Below are positions 19,217 through 26,870 of a DNA stretch of 26,925 bases, in pieces. Both the position numbers and the translations under genes were made by a program. Under the pieces are notes generated by a model that was given only the letters and a program-made list of their open reading frames with translations, made no database searches and was not told where the DNA came from. The DNA is from Chara braunii (taxonomy: Eukaryota; Streptophyta; Charophyceae; Charales; Characeae): assembly GCA_003427395.1 (NCBI GenBank), contig BFEA01000073.1, positions 3,177,632 to 3,204,556 on the forward strand, given 5' to 3'. The stretch's first letter is position 1; each line of letters starts with the position of its first letter.

Positions 19217-19533
19217 TGAGAGAGAGAGGGAGAAGAGGGAGAAAGAGGGGGAGGAGAAAGATCGAAGGAGAGAAGGGAGAAAGCAAAACAGAAGATGAGA
19301 GGGAGAGAAAGATCGAAGGTGAAAAGAGAGAAAGGGAGATCGAAGATTAAGGGAGAAAGAAAGATAGGAGAAGGAGAGAGGAGATGGAGAAGGAGAATGG
19401 AGAAAGAGAGAGAAGGAGATCGAAAGGGCAACAAGAGAGGAAGGGGTCGAAGAAAAGACTGAAGGAGATGGGAGAGAATCGAAGAAGGAGAGAGGAAAGG
19501 GGAAGAGAGAGGAGACAAGAGGAGTGGAAGGGG
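19217..19533. repeat. 300-bp purine-rich (GA) tract
   Basis: Almost entirely A and G on the plus strand with sparse T or C, in loosely repeated GGAGAAAGATCGAAGG words. The Ser/Leu/Pro-rich minus-strand frame (18886-19518) is compositional. Such tracts can adopt triplex structure; that is general knowledge and not shown here. Confidence 0.85.
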
Positions 19534-19630
19534 TGATGATGATGGCGAAGGAGTGATGATGATGACGAAGGGATGATGATGATGACGAAGGGGTAATGAT
19601 GATGACGATGATGGTGATGATGATGACGTG
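19533..19630. repeat. GATGATGATGACGAAGGG minisatellite
   Basis: Three to four units of about 20-22 bp (GTGATGATGATGACGAAGG), ending directly before the subfamily B copy. Confidence 0.8.
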
Positions 19631-19631
19631 G

Positions 19632-19975
19632 GGGTACTTACCTTGTATTGGCGATGGTCTGCATGGGCGACATCTTCAAGTACGTCGGGTTGCCGCTGAT
19701 GTCAACAGTTGCATGTCTTTTTGTAGTCTGTAGTAGCTGGGTAGGAGCAGGCTGGGCACTGAGCGCCAAGTGTGAGTATGGAGGAACCAGACTCTTGTCT
19801 TAAGAGGAGAGACTATGCTCTCCAGGGGTATTGGTTTTCAGTGCTACGAACCTCCATTGGTGTATTGTTGATACAAGGCCGTTCTCTGACGCGGTGTAAC
19901 TATCTGGCTTTCAATATGTGGTGTGATCGGGAAAGTATCATCTCGCTGTAGCTTATTTTTTTCGTTGCAGTATTT
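19632..19975 (-). repeat. subfamily B repeat, copy 1
   Basis: On the plus strand: ACTTACCT (19636-19643), TGTATTGGCGATGGTCTGCA, TGGGCGACATCTTCAAGTAC, GATGTCAACA, GGGCACTGAGCGCCA (about 19757), GAGAGACTATGCTCTCC, a TTTTCAGTGCTACGAACC segment, and CTATCTGGCTTTCAATATGTG, then (TTA)n. On the minus strand the conserved end reads as an open segment before AG/GTAAGT (MSPMQTIANTR). Copy 2 has a stop in this frame, so coding is unlikely to be conserved. Confidence 0.8.
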
Positions 19976-20034
19976 TATTATTATTATTACTTATTGTTGT
20001 TATTATTATTATTATCATTATTATTATTATTATT
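19976..20034. repeat. (TTA)n microsatellite
   Basis: About 18 units with several interruptions (TTG, ATCA), between subfamily B copy 1 and subfamily A copy 1. Confidence 0.93.
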
Positions 20035-20035
20035 A

Positions 20036-20443
20036 CATACATGGTTGATTGGGTGCATGTGGCAACTGTGTATCGAGGTTGTAAAAAGGGGAGGCGAGAG
20101 ACTTACCTGGAGGAGAGGAGGTCGGCATTGGTGTTGACGTCATCACTCGCTGGTCGTCAAGTTGTCTGGTTGCTTCCTTGCTGTAGTTGTAATATTAGGT
20201 GGTAGAGTAGATAGGGCGCCGGGCGCAATTCAAAGGAGAAAGCTGCATTGGGGTGTGCTGTTGGTGTTGCCCGATTGGGCTTGGATATTGACTCACGAAT
20301 CTGCTGTATCGTTCTCAAATGGATGGATACTCGGTTCCATTGTGCTATCTGCTCTTGCTTTGACTACTTGGACTTCAGTGTGATTTCGCAATTTGGATTT
20401 CCGTGCTTCGTCCAGATTCATGCCCCTTGCATATTCCTATTAT
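20036..20443 (-). repeat. subfamily A repeat, copy 1, with exon-like 74-nt segment
   Basis: It starts beside the TTA array with GGGTGCATGTGGCAACTGTG, a word shared with subfamily C. On the minus strand, 20107-20180 is a 74-nt segment bounded by TACAACTACAG and by CAG/GTAAGT. It is open in the frame KEATRQLDDQRVMTSTPMPT... A GGCGCCGGGCGC near-palindrome (about 20215) and the GACTACTTGGACTTCAGTGTG end follow on the plus strand. The alignable part to copy 3 (24286-24600) has few gaps. Whether it is transcribed is unknown. Confidence 0.75.
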
Positions 20444-20449
20444 TATTGA

Positions 20450-20491
<42 letters not shown>
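20444..20491. repeat. (TTA)n microsatellite
   Basis: About 15 units. It separates the A copy from the C copy. Confidence 0.95.
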
Positions 20492-20492
<1 letters not shown>

Positions 20493-20877
20493 TGCACAGT
20501 AGGAGAAGCGCATGAGGCATCCGAGTAGGGGAACGAGGTCGTGAGTGTAGTACAAGACATACCTTGTACTGGAAAGCGTGCGACATCGGTCGCCATGTGC
20601 TCGTACTTCGGGAACGTTGTTGATGTCATCTTTCGACTTTGTAGTATAGGTTAGATAGGATCCGCCACATGTGGGCTGGCCACCGAGCGCCAGATAGGAT
20701 ATCAACACTAGTTCTTCGTTGATGATGGCGGGAATATTTCAGCATTATCAATGATGAACTCTTGGTGGGTTCTTATTTGATGAATCTCGTGATGCAATGA
20801 TGCTGTTGGTTCGAGGTCAAGACTATCTGGACTCATATGTATGATGCTGTTTGATTACTAAAGATCGTTATTTCGCA

Positions 20878-20880
<3 letters not shown>
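20492..20880 (-). repeat. subfamily C repeat, copy 1
   Basis: Plus-strand order: GAGGTCGTGAGTG, ACATACCT (20557-20564), GCGACATCGGTCGCCATGTGC, GTTGATGTCATC, a GGCCACCGAGCGCCA near-palindrome (about 20682), AGTTCTTCGTTGATGATGG, GGTTCGAGGTC (box-B-like, about 20809), GACTATCTGGACTC and ATGATGCTGTTTGATTAC, then TTA. The minus-strand frame KDDINNVPEVRAHGDRCRTLSSTR ends at the donor-like AG/GTATGT, but the frame shifts in copy 3. Confidence 0.8.

Positions 20881-20923
<43 letters not shown>
20881..20923. repeat. (TTA)n microsatellite
   Basis: About 14 uninterrupted units between C copies 1 and 2. Confidence 0.96.
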
Positions 20924-21295
20924 CAGGTGCAATGTGGTTCTTTGTATAGGAAGAGGGATCGAGGTTCTGAGTGATACGAAAGACCTACCCGATGCTTGAC
21001 AGGTGGGGCATTGGCAGAGATCTGCTCGTACATGGGAAGCTGTTGACATCATCAGCAGCACAGTAGATAGGCTAGGTAAGATCTGCCATTTGTAATTTAG
21101 ACGCCGAGCACCAGGCATGATATCAACTCTGGTTCTTCGTCGATGATGATGAAACCTTACCAGCAACTTGAAAGCCGAAGATGAGCTTGGTATCTTCTCA
21201 TCTTTGGAGCTCGTGACGCAGTCCTGCTGTGGGTTCAAGGTCACCACTATCTGATCTAGTGTATATAATGTTGTTTTACACTATTGCTCATCTTT
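20924..21295 (-). repeat. subfamily C repeat, copy 2
   Basis: It has the same order of words as copy 1: ATCGAGGTTCTGAGTGATACG, a donor-like place here changed to GACCTACCC, GCTGTTGACATCATCAGC, ACGCCGAGCACCAGGCATGA (about 21101), GGTTCTTCGTCGATGATGATG, GGTTCAAGGTCACCACTATC and ATAATGTTGTTTTACAC, then TTA. It is diverged from copy 1 by substitutions and small indels. There is no intact shared frame. Confidence 0.78.
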
Positions 21296-21343
21296 TTATT
21301 ATGATTATTATCTATTATTATTATTATTGTTATTATTATTATT
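21296..21343. repeat. (TTA)n microsatellite
   Basis: An interrupted array of about 14 units. Confidence 0.93.
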
Positions 21344-21590
21344 AGGTGTCGGTAATCCGTGGGTGCATGTGGCATCTGTGGGTTGGGGGTCGAGGTTGTG
21401 AGTGAGGCGAGAGGTGTTATCGAGTGCTGATGCGTGCGGCATTGGCCGCGATCCGTTCGTATTTCGGGAGAGTTGTTGCAGTCATCATCGACATCGTACT
21501 GTAGGCTAGGTTGGATCTTCGATCTGTAGTCTAGACGCTGAACGCCAGGTAGGATACCGGTGTTGGTACTGTGATGATGATGATGATGGA
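21344..21590 (-). repeat. subfamily C repeat, copy 3 (truncated)
   Basis: It begins with GGGTGCATGTGGCATCTGTG, GTCGAGGTTGTGAGTGAGGCG and GCGTGCGGCATTGGCCGCGAT, and reaches ACGCTGAACGCCAGGTAGGAT (about 21538). It then stops at a GATGATGATG run instead of continuing to the usual GACTATCTGG end. Subfamily B copy 2 follows at once, so the join looks like an insertion or a recombination point. Confidence 0.75.
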
Positions 21591-21929
21591 ATGAGGGCAC
21601 TTACCTTGTATTGGCGATGGTTTGCATGGGCGACATCTTCAACTACTTCGAGTTGCCACCGATGTCAAGAGCTGCATTGTCAATTCGTCAGTTACAGTTG
21701 CTGTAGGAGTAGGCTGGGCGCTGAACGCCAAATAGCAGAGTGAGGGGACTGGACTCTTGTGGTGGAGTGGAGAGAATATACTCTCCTTGACACTGGTTTT
21801 CAGTGTTACAAACCCATTGGTGTATTATTCGTGCAATGCTGCTCTTTGGACACGGCGTGACTATCTGGCTTTCAACGTGATAGTGTAATCTGGAATTGTC
21901 ATCTCACTGTTGCTTATTTCCCTACATCA
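21591..21929 (-). repeat. subfamily B repeat, copy 2
   Basis: It has ACTTACCT (21599-21606) and then follows copy 1 for the whole length: GGCGATGGTTTGCATGGGCG, GGGCGCTGAACGCCA (about 21718), a GAGAGAATATACTCTCC palindrome, TTTTCAGTGTTACAAACCC and GACTATCTGGCTTTCAACG, then TTA. Copies 1 and 2 keep the self-complementary GAGAG...CTCTC element with different centres. Confidence 0.82.
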
Positions 21930-21950
21930 TTATTATTATTATTATTATTA

Positions 21951-21989
<39 letters not shown>

Positions 21990-22007
21990 TTATTATTATT
22001 ATTATTA

Positions 22008-22067
<60 letters not shown>

Positions 22068-22068
22068 A
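21930..22068. repeat. long (TTA)n microsatellite
   Basis: About 45 units with TTTATT interruptions. It is the longest TTA array in the window. Confidence 0.96.
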
Positions 22069-22077
22069 TATTGAGTA

Positions 22078-22238
22078 GTCTGTGAGTATGGACATTGACT
22101 CACGAATTTGCTCTATCGTTCTCCAATGGATGGATACTCGGTTCCATTGTGCTATCTGCTCTTGCTTTGACTACTTGGACTCTAGCGTGATTTTGTGATT
22201 TGGATTCCTGTGCTTCGTCTATATTCATGTTCCTTGCA
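22078..22238 (-). repeat. subfamily A repeat, copy 2 (partial)
   Basis: Only the part corresponding to the TTA-proximal end of copies 1 and 3 is present (GACATTGACTCACGAATTTG to GTGCTTCGTC). The 74-nt exon-like segment and the donor-like motif are missing. It is very close to copy 1, closer than copy 3 is, which suggests recent duplication. Confidence 0.85.
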
Positions 22239-22265
22239 TTTATTATTATTATTATTATTATTATT
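22239..22265. repeat. (TTA)n microsatellite
   Basis: About nine units joining the A and E families. Confidence 0.95.
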
Positions 22266-22266
22266 A

Positions 22267-22640
22267 ATCAGACTGGCTTTCATTCACACTTTCATGAATA
22301 CAAACAGCAGCGCAGCAAACTGGCGCTAATGCGCCCACTCAGTACTCAGAGATATGGCTTCCTCAGCACACAACAACACACTGATCACACACACACGCAC
22401 CCGCTTCCCCCTAACTACAGACTATGGCAGCTGTGGTTGCCCCTGCCGTATCACTATGGCTGTACTTTATCTCTCTCGCCCACTGCGTCCTCCGGGCTCG
22501 CTGCAGACATTTTTGCACAAGTTGCTGTGGCAGCGCTTCCGCGTGGCTCGCGCAGGATCAAATGAATGACTGGGCGCTGCCCCTTGACTCATACTTCTGA
22601 AAGCTCGTTTGGTCTGCCCTGTCCCATCGGCCCGTGGTGC
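22267..22640 (+). repeat. E-family repeat, copy 1
   Basis: It starts ATCAGACTGGCTTTCATTCA right after the TTA array. It shares with 24641-25090 the CTCAGAGATATGGC word, a CACACACGC tract, a CTATGGCAGC segment, and above all CCACTGCGTCCTCCGGGCTC and GCTGCAGACATTTTTGCA (about 22478-22520), which are nearly unchanged. The open frames over it have no known domain. Confidence 0.8.
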
Positions 22641-22679
22641 TCACAGTCCCTCGCGGTACTTGCTGGACTGGGCTGGGAC

Positions 22680-22985
22680 AGACCAGACAGACAGGCAGGA
22701 ACGGACAGACGCAGGCAGACAAAATGCTGGCCAATCGAAACTGGCAAAACCCAGGCAGCCAAACGGACAGACAGAATGCAAACGACCCAGACCGAAGGAC
22801 AAAGGCAGACTGACAGATAATCTGGGACAAACATACGAACAGTCTGGGACAGATTGACAAACGGTCTGGGACAGGCAGATAGACAATCTGGGACAGACTT
22901 ACAAACAGTTTGGGACAGACAGACAGACAGTCTGGGACAGACAGGCAAACAATCTGGGACAGACAGACAAACAGTCTGAGACACA
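22680..22985. repeat. ACAG-rich tract and TCTGGGACAGACAGACAA minisatellite (22-24 bp)
   Basis: After an ACAG-rich lead, seven or eight units of 22-24 bp near CAGTCTGGGACAGACAGACAAA run from about 22811 to 22982. The Cys/Leu/Ser/Val/Pro minus-strand frames across it (SVCPRLFVCLSQ-like) derive from the repeat. A GACA/CACA-rich tail continues to about 23230. Confidence 0.88.
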
Positions 22986-23239
22986 CTGGTGGTGACACAC
23001 TCACATGGATACAAAGTCACATAGTGCACAGTGACGCGTACATAGTGAAACGCACGTGAACGCTGTGACACCACACGACATACAGTGACAAAAACCCAAT
23101 GACACAGACACAGACACACAGTAACACACATATAGTCACATGGTGGTAGTCGCACAAAGACACATACGATGGCACGGATACACTGACACACACAGGGAGA
23201 GACAGTGGCATACAGAAAGAGAGAGAGATGAGGTTGATG

Positions 23240-23587
23240 ATGTGTGGGCATGTACTTAGTCTTGGCGATGGTCTGCATGGGCCTATATCTTCAAGTACTT
23301 CAGTTCTGCTGAAGTCAACAACTGCATTGTCAATGCGCAGGCTGCTAGTAGCTGTGTGATTGTAGTCCGAACACTGAATGTGAAGTGGGAGGAAGAGTTC
23401 CGGATGCATATGTTGGGGGGGGGAATGAAGAGTGTGCTTTCTTACTATCATCCGAATCTAGTGTTTGGCTCTCCGTTGGTGGATTATCGGTGCATTACTG
23501 TTTTTGGACAGGCGTTCGACTTCGGGCTTTTAATGTGATTTTACGATCTGGAATCTGCCACTTCACCATTTTGCCCATTTTTATACT
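23240..23587 (-). repeat. subfamily B repeat, copy 3 (most diverged)
   Basis: GTACTTAG stands where the other copies have ACTTACCT, so the donor-like motif is lost. CTTGGCGATGGTCTGCATGG, TCTTCAAGTACTTC and GAAGTCAACAACTGCATTGT follow, and the end has TTTTAATGTGATTTTACGAT, then TTA. The GGGCGCTGARCGCC palindrome has decayed (about 23370). Confidence 0.75.
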
Positions 23588-23649
23588 GTTACTATTATTA
23601 TTATTATTATTATTATTGTTATCTCATTATTATCATTATTATTATTATT
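23588..23649. repeat. (TTA)n microsatellite, interrupted
   Basis: About 17 units with interruptions. Confidence 0.92.
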
Positions 23650-23654
23650 TCAGT

Positions 23655-23765
23655 GACTTGAGGACCCTACAAGCCTCGTGCCCGCCTTAAGTGAAGGCGG
23701 GACGGACGTGTGACCGCCCTGAGTGAAGGCAGGTCAGAATATCTATGAACCAGACCTTTCTCTCG
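23655..23765. repeat. F repeat with CCGCCTTAAGTGAAGGCGG hairpin
   Basis: The CCCGCCTT/AAGGCGGG stem (23681-23688 with 23694-23701, loop AAGTG) is followed by a weaker second copy (about 23715-23732). The same core stands at 25592-25608, again shortly after a TTA-type array, with similar words behind it (CAGACCTTTCTCTCGA, CTGGTCTTCGACAAAG). This is a separate small family. Confidence 0.65.
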
Positions 23766-24285
23766 ATATTTTTAGTGGGTATCAGACAGTTGCAGCACAC
23801 CAGTTGGTAGGGGTGCATCGTGGTACCCAGGCTCCTACAAGGGGCAGTTGAGCACAGGGCCTCAGTAGGTTGAGCCCTGGGCATGAGCTTGGGAAGGCCG
23901 ACACATCACATATTGGACGCTGGCCAATTAGAAAGCAGCGTTGCCGTCGTAGAGGCCGAGCAAACCAAAGGGAAACCGAAAAGGGCCTGCCTCTGGACCG
24001 CAGCCCGGGCATGAGGGGCGCAACTGTACTTCCTGGGCGCAGCTGCTGGGACACAGGCGCAGGCTCAAGGCAGGCCGCTTACGCACGACACTGGCATGTA
24101 GGCTGAGAAGTGCGAGAGGGCAAGGACCTTGACCGTTGCAAGCAATACTGGCACGCTGCGCGCTTGGGCGCTGGCGGCCATAGCTGGGCTGTCTGTGTGC
24201 GTAGAAGAGGAAGGGCGAAGGTGGTTCTTCGAAGGTGAAGGGCGCTGTGGGGATTATCAAAGGAAGCGAGGGTCAAGAGAGAGAG
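23766..24285. other. GC-rich stretch without recognised gene
   Basis: GC-rich DNA with several overlapping frames on both strands (about 80-110 codons). None has a known motif and none extends through neighbouring repeats. It may be old repeat DNA like 9.5-9.95 kb. Confidence 0.4.
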
Positions 24286-24600
24286 ACGTACCTGGTGGAG
24301 AGGAAGTCGGCGTTGGTGTTGACGTCATCACTAGCTGGTCAGCAAATTGCCTGGTTGCTTCCATGCTGTGGTCGTAGTATTAGGTTGTAGAGTAGATAGG
24401 GCATCTGACATCATTCAAGAGAGAGAGTTGCATGGGGATATGCTGTTGGTATTGCCCAATTGGGCTTGGACATTGAGTCACGATTCTGCTATATTATTCT
24501 CAAGTGGATGGTTACTTGGTTCCATCGGCTATCTGCTCTTGCTTACTTGGACTACAGTATGATTTTGCGATTTGGATTTCTGTGCTTCGTCCACATGCAT
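24286..24600 (-). repeat. subfamily A repeat, copy 3, with exon-like 74-nt segment
   Basis: On the minus strand 24292-24365 equals the 74-nt segment of copy 1 without any indel, bounded by CGACCACAG and CCAG/GTACGT. The shared open frame (ATRQ, DQ, VMTSTPxPTSSPPG) is intact in both copies. The rest follows copy 1 to GTGCTTCGTCCACATGCAT, then TTA. Confidence 0.78.
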
Positions 24601-24625
24601 AATTATTATTATTATTATTATTATT
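24601..24625. repeat. (TTA)n microsatellite
   Basis: About eight units, again joining A and E as at 22239-22265. Confidence 0.95.
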
Positions 24626-24640
24626 CTGATTACTACTGTG

Positions 24641-25090
24641 TAATCAGACTTGTTTTCATTCACACTTTTCAGGCACGTAACCTATAGCGCAGCAAGAGGG
24701 CAACATGCGCCGCTCAAAACTCAGAGATATGGCATCCGGATATGAGTACACTTCCATTTGGCTATGGCGACTCGGAGCCCAAACGACTCACTGTTCACAT
24801 ACACTGGATGACCCTGGATATTCCACTCGCCTCACTCTGAACATTCACACAACACACACGCGCTTCGCTCTAAGCTGCAGCTATGGCAGCGATGACTGCC
24901 TCTGTCACTCTGGCTGCACTTCTTCTCTCTTGGCCACTGCGTCCTCCGGGCTCGCTGCAGACATTTTTTTGCATAAGTTGCTGTGACAGCACCTCCGCAT
25001 AGCTTCCGCGGGAAGGAATGAACGGTTGAGCGCTGCCTCTTGATTTACACTCTGCAGCTTGATTCGTCTGCCCCTCGTGGTACTTGATAA
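24641..25090 (+). repeat. E-family repeat, copy 2
   Basis: It starts AATCAGACTTGTTTTCATTC and includes CTCAGAGATATGGCATCCGG, CCCTGGATATTCCACTC (compare 12220 in inverse) and CCACTGCGTCCTCCGGGCTC at about 24937. It is longer than copy 1 in the centre, where copy 1 seems to have lost about 70 bp. The end near CTGCCCCTCGTGGTACTTG matches copy 1 (CTGCCCTGTCCC) only weakly. Confidence 0.78.
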
Positions 25091-25590
25091 GCCAGATGAG
25101 ACCGACTGAACCGCGCCACTGACTGCGTGAGGGTTCGCTGCCTGCTTACTGATATCGTACTGAAGGCATACCACAGTTGGTCCACCTTCAACCCACTTGC
25201 CTCTGGTAAATAGTAAGCGACTACGGCCTTGACCTTCCAAGACGGTAGCAACTACTTCCTTGACTTCTTGAGAGGTCTACAACTTCGACTTCTAAGATCA
25301 GGCTGGGTTCCTACTAGATAGACCTACGGACTGATCTCCGCATCTACACAGACCTACGACCAACGAATAGACAGACAGATGGACTGAGTAAAACAATACA
25401 GATTGGGACAGACATGATCTAAAACCAACCAACAGTCGACACTCTGTACATACCCCTCTATCCAGACATTTGTGTGACTTGGTCATCTATGTACCACTCA
25501 CTCATATTCCTTACTTTTTGGAATTATTGTTATTATTATTGTTATTTGATACCAATATTGCGATAACTTGTGATTCCTGATGGCCCATAC
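25091..25590. other. no recognised gene; short TTA-type array
   Basis: Mixed DNA with ACAGACC words (25320-25400) and a TTATTATTATTG tract (about 25520-25547). I see no gene. Confidence 0.45.
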
Positions 25591-25591
25591 C

Positions 25592-25608
25592 TGCCCTAAG
25601 TGAAGGCG
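25592..25608. repeat. F-type hairpin core
   Basis: TGCCCTAAGTGAAGGCGG shares the loop AAGTG and most of the stem with the copies at 23681-23732. From 25609 to about 26180 I find no gene, only a weak TTA/TAT-rich patch (25817-25860). Confidence 0.6.
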
Positions 25609-26180
25609 GAGTCTGGGCAAGTCATCATATGCCTGGTCTTCGACAAAGAAGTGATTCTGGTTGCATGATATAATATGGACTAGCGTGGAAGGCAGACCCT
25701 CGCTGATTGCCGAAATCGATAGGCAAGCATGTATTCCTTGTGTCTGTTCGCAATTGGTTGACAACATATGTTCCCCCTCCTCCGTCATTGCTCAATATAA
25801 GCCATTGATAGGGTAAGACTATTATTATTTATATTACTATCATTCTTAATATATTATCATTGACCTTATTGGTGTTGTAAGAGAGGGCGAAGGAGCTGAT
25901 GTAGAAGAATGCAGGGTATTGGAGGGGAGAGAAGGACTCATGGTACCTGCCCCTCCATCCTTCCCCGTCCTCATCATTTGACTAGTTCTCTCAAAATGCC
26001 TACCTCTTTTTTTTTCAACCTTAACGAATGTACTTTCAACGCTGGTATTCTGTCAACCTTAAGATTTAGATAATTAATGGGGACTGAGCAAAGATCTGCG
26101 ACAGGGCGATTGCGGGAGCTCTGCCGGAGTTTAGGCGGAACTCTGGAGGCAGGGAACAACGACGTATGTACTCTTAGACA

Positions 26181-26198
26181 TAAACCCTAAACCCTAAG
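26181..26198. repeat. two CCCTAAA telomere-type units
   Basis: TAAACCCTAAACCCTAAG contains two full CCCTAAA units, the complement of the TTTAGGG telomere repeat of plants, many algae and some protists. Such short interstitial units are common and need not mark a chromosome end. 26199-26740 shows no gene. Confidence 0.6.
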
Positions 26199-26741
26199 CC
26201 TATGACCTTTAGATAACTACCTATGACTATGTCAAGTAGAGAGAATACGTTGAGACAAGAACCCTTCAAGGCTAGACCTGAGGGCAGGCAGGCAAGCAAT
26301 ACTGCTTGAATAAGGGAAGAAAGGCATGATCTGTCAGGGGATGTCAAAATGACATTGGTAAAACATAGCAAAGACAAGGAGTGACCGGGTCACTATCCCA
26401 CTATGTGAATATTTCTTTCGAGGTATGATGGACGAGAAAATGTACTTCTGACAATGTTCCTCGCTTAAAGGTCACCTGATCAGGAGAGTAAAGAGTTGGG
26501 AGATCATGAGAATGTTGTCGGGCTGTGAGTGACAAAAACCTTCTGGTATGATGGATTGCCTCGACTAACCTTGGTCAACGACTAACCCTGATCTATGTGC
26601 AAAAGGGGGATTCAGACTAACTCAACTTTGAATCAGCGGATGGATTTAGGACATGAGGTACAAGTCCCGTGTGATCCACCTGCGTGATCCTAAAGGCTTC
26701 CGGATGGTTCAAGGGCCGGGATGGGGCATCCATACCTATTC

Positions 26742-26820
26742 TATATATATACTAGGCGATCGAGAGGAGCGAGGCTTTAAGAAGCCTGCCTCATCGCCAT
26801 ATATATATATATATATATAT
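26742..26820. other. long hairpin with AT-repeat outer stem
   Basis: TATATATATA (26742-26751) can pair with the (AT)n at 26799-26820, GGCGAT (26755-26760) pairs with ATCGCC (26793-26798), and AGGCTT (26772-26777) pairs with AAGCCT (26782-26787) around a TAAG loop. The nested design directly precedes the ribozyme-like core, so both may belong to one element end. Confidence 0.75.
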
Positions 26821-26825
26821 TTCAG

Positions 26826-26870
26826 CCTCCTGATGAGTCGGTGAAACTCCGACGAAACAGTTTGTCACAG
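26826..26870 (+). ncRNA. hammerhead-ribozyme-like core
   Basis: CTGATGA (26830-26836) is followed by stem II GTCGG/CCGAC (26837-26841 with 26849-26853, loop TGAAACT), then GAAA (26854-26857). A minimal stem III ACA/TGT (26857-26859 with 26863-26865, loop GTT) ends in GTC, so cleavage would fall after C26866. All conserved core bases of a hammerhead are present with correct spacing, and the short stem III is the form known from Penelope-like retroelements and retrozymes. The weak point is stem I: the bases before CTGATGA (GCCTC) do not pair with those after GTC (ACAGCC). The motif may be degenerate, use a distant strand (CGAGGCT upstream with AGCCCCTCG downstream is near-complementary) or work only in a dimer. 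No RT or GIY-YIG frame is visible in the window. Confidence 0.7.

Noticed and set aside
18886-19518. 210-codon minus-strand frame rich in Ser, Leu and Pro
   Set aside because: It lies on the 300-bp purine tract. The length is explained by the absence of stop codons in pyrimidine-rich sequence.
20800-20820. B box (GGTTCGAGGTC) in subfamily C as proof of a tRNA-derived SINE
   Set aside because: No matching A box is found at the right distance, and the position is only partly conserved in copy 2.
22589-23278. 229-codon minus-strand frame with repeated SVCPRLFVCLSQ-like words
   Set aside because: The repeated words follow the 22-24 bp minisatellite and are open in several frames.
26181-26198. 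Chromosome end
   Set aside because: There are only two telomere-type units and ordinary DNA continues on both sides.
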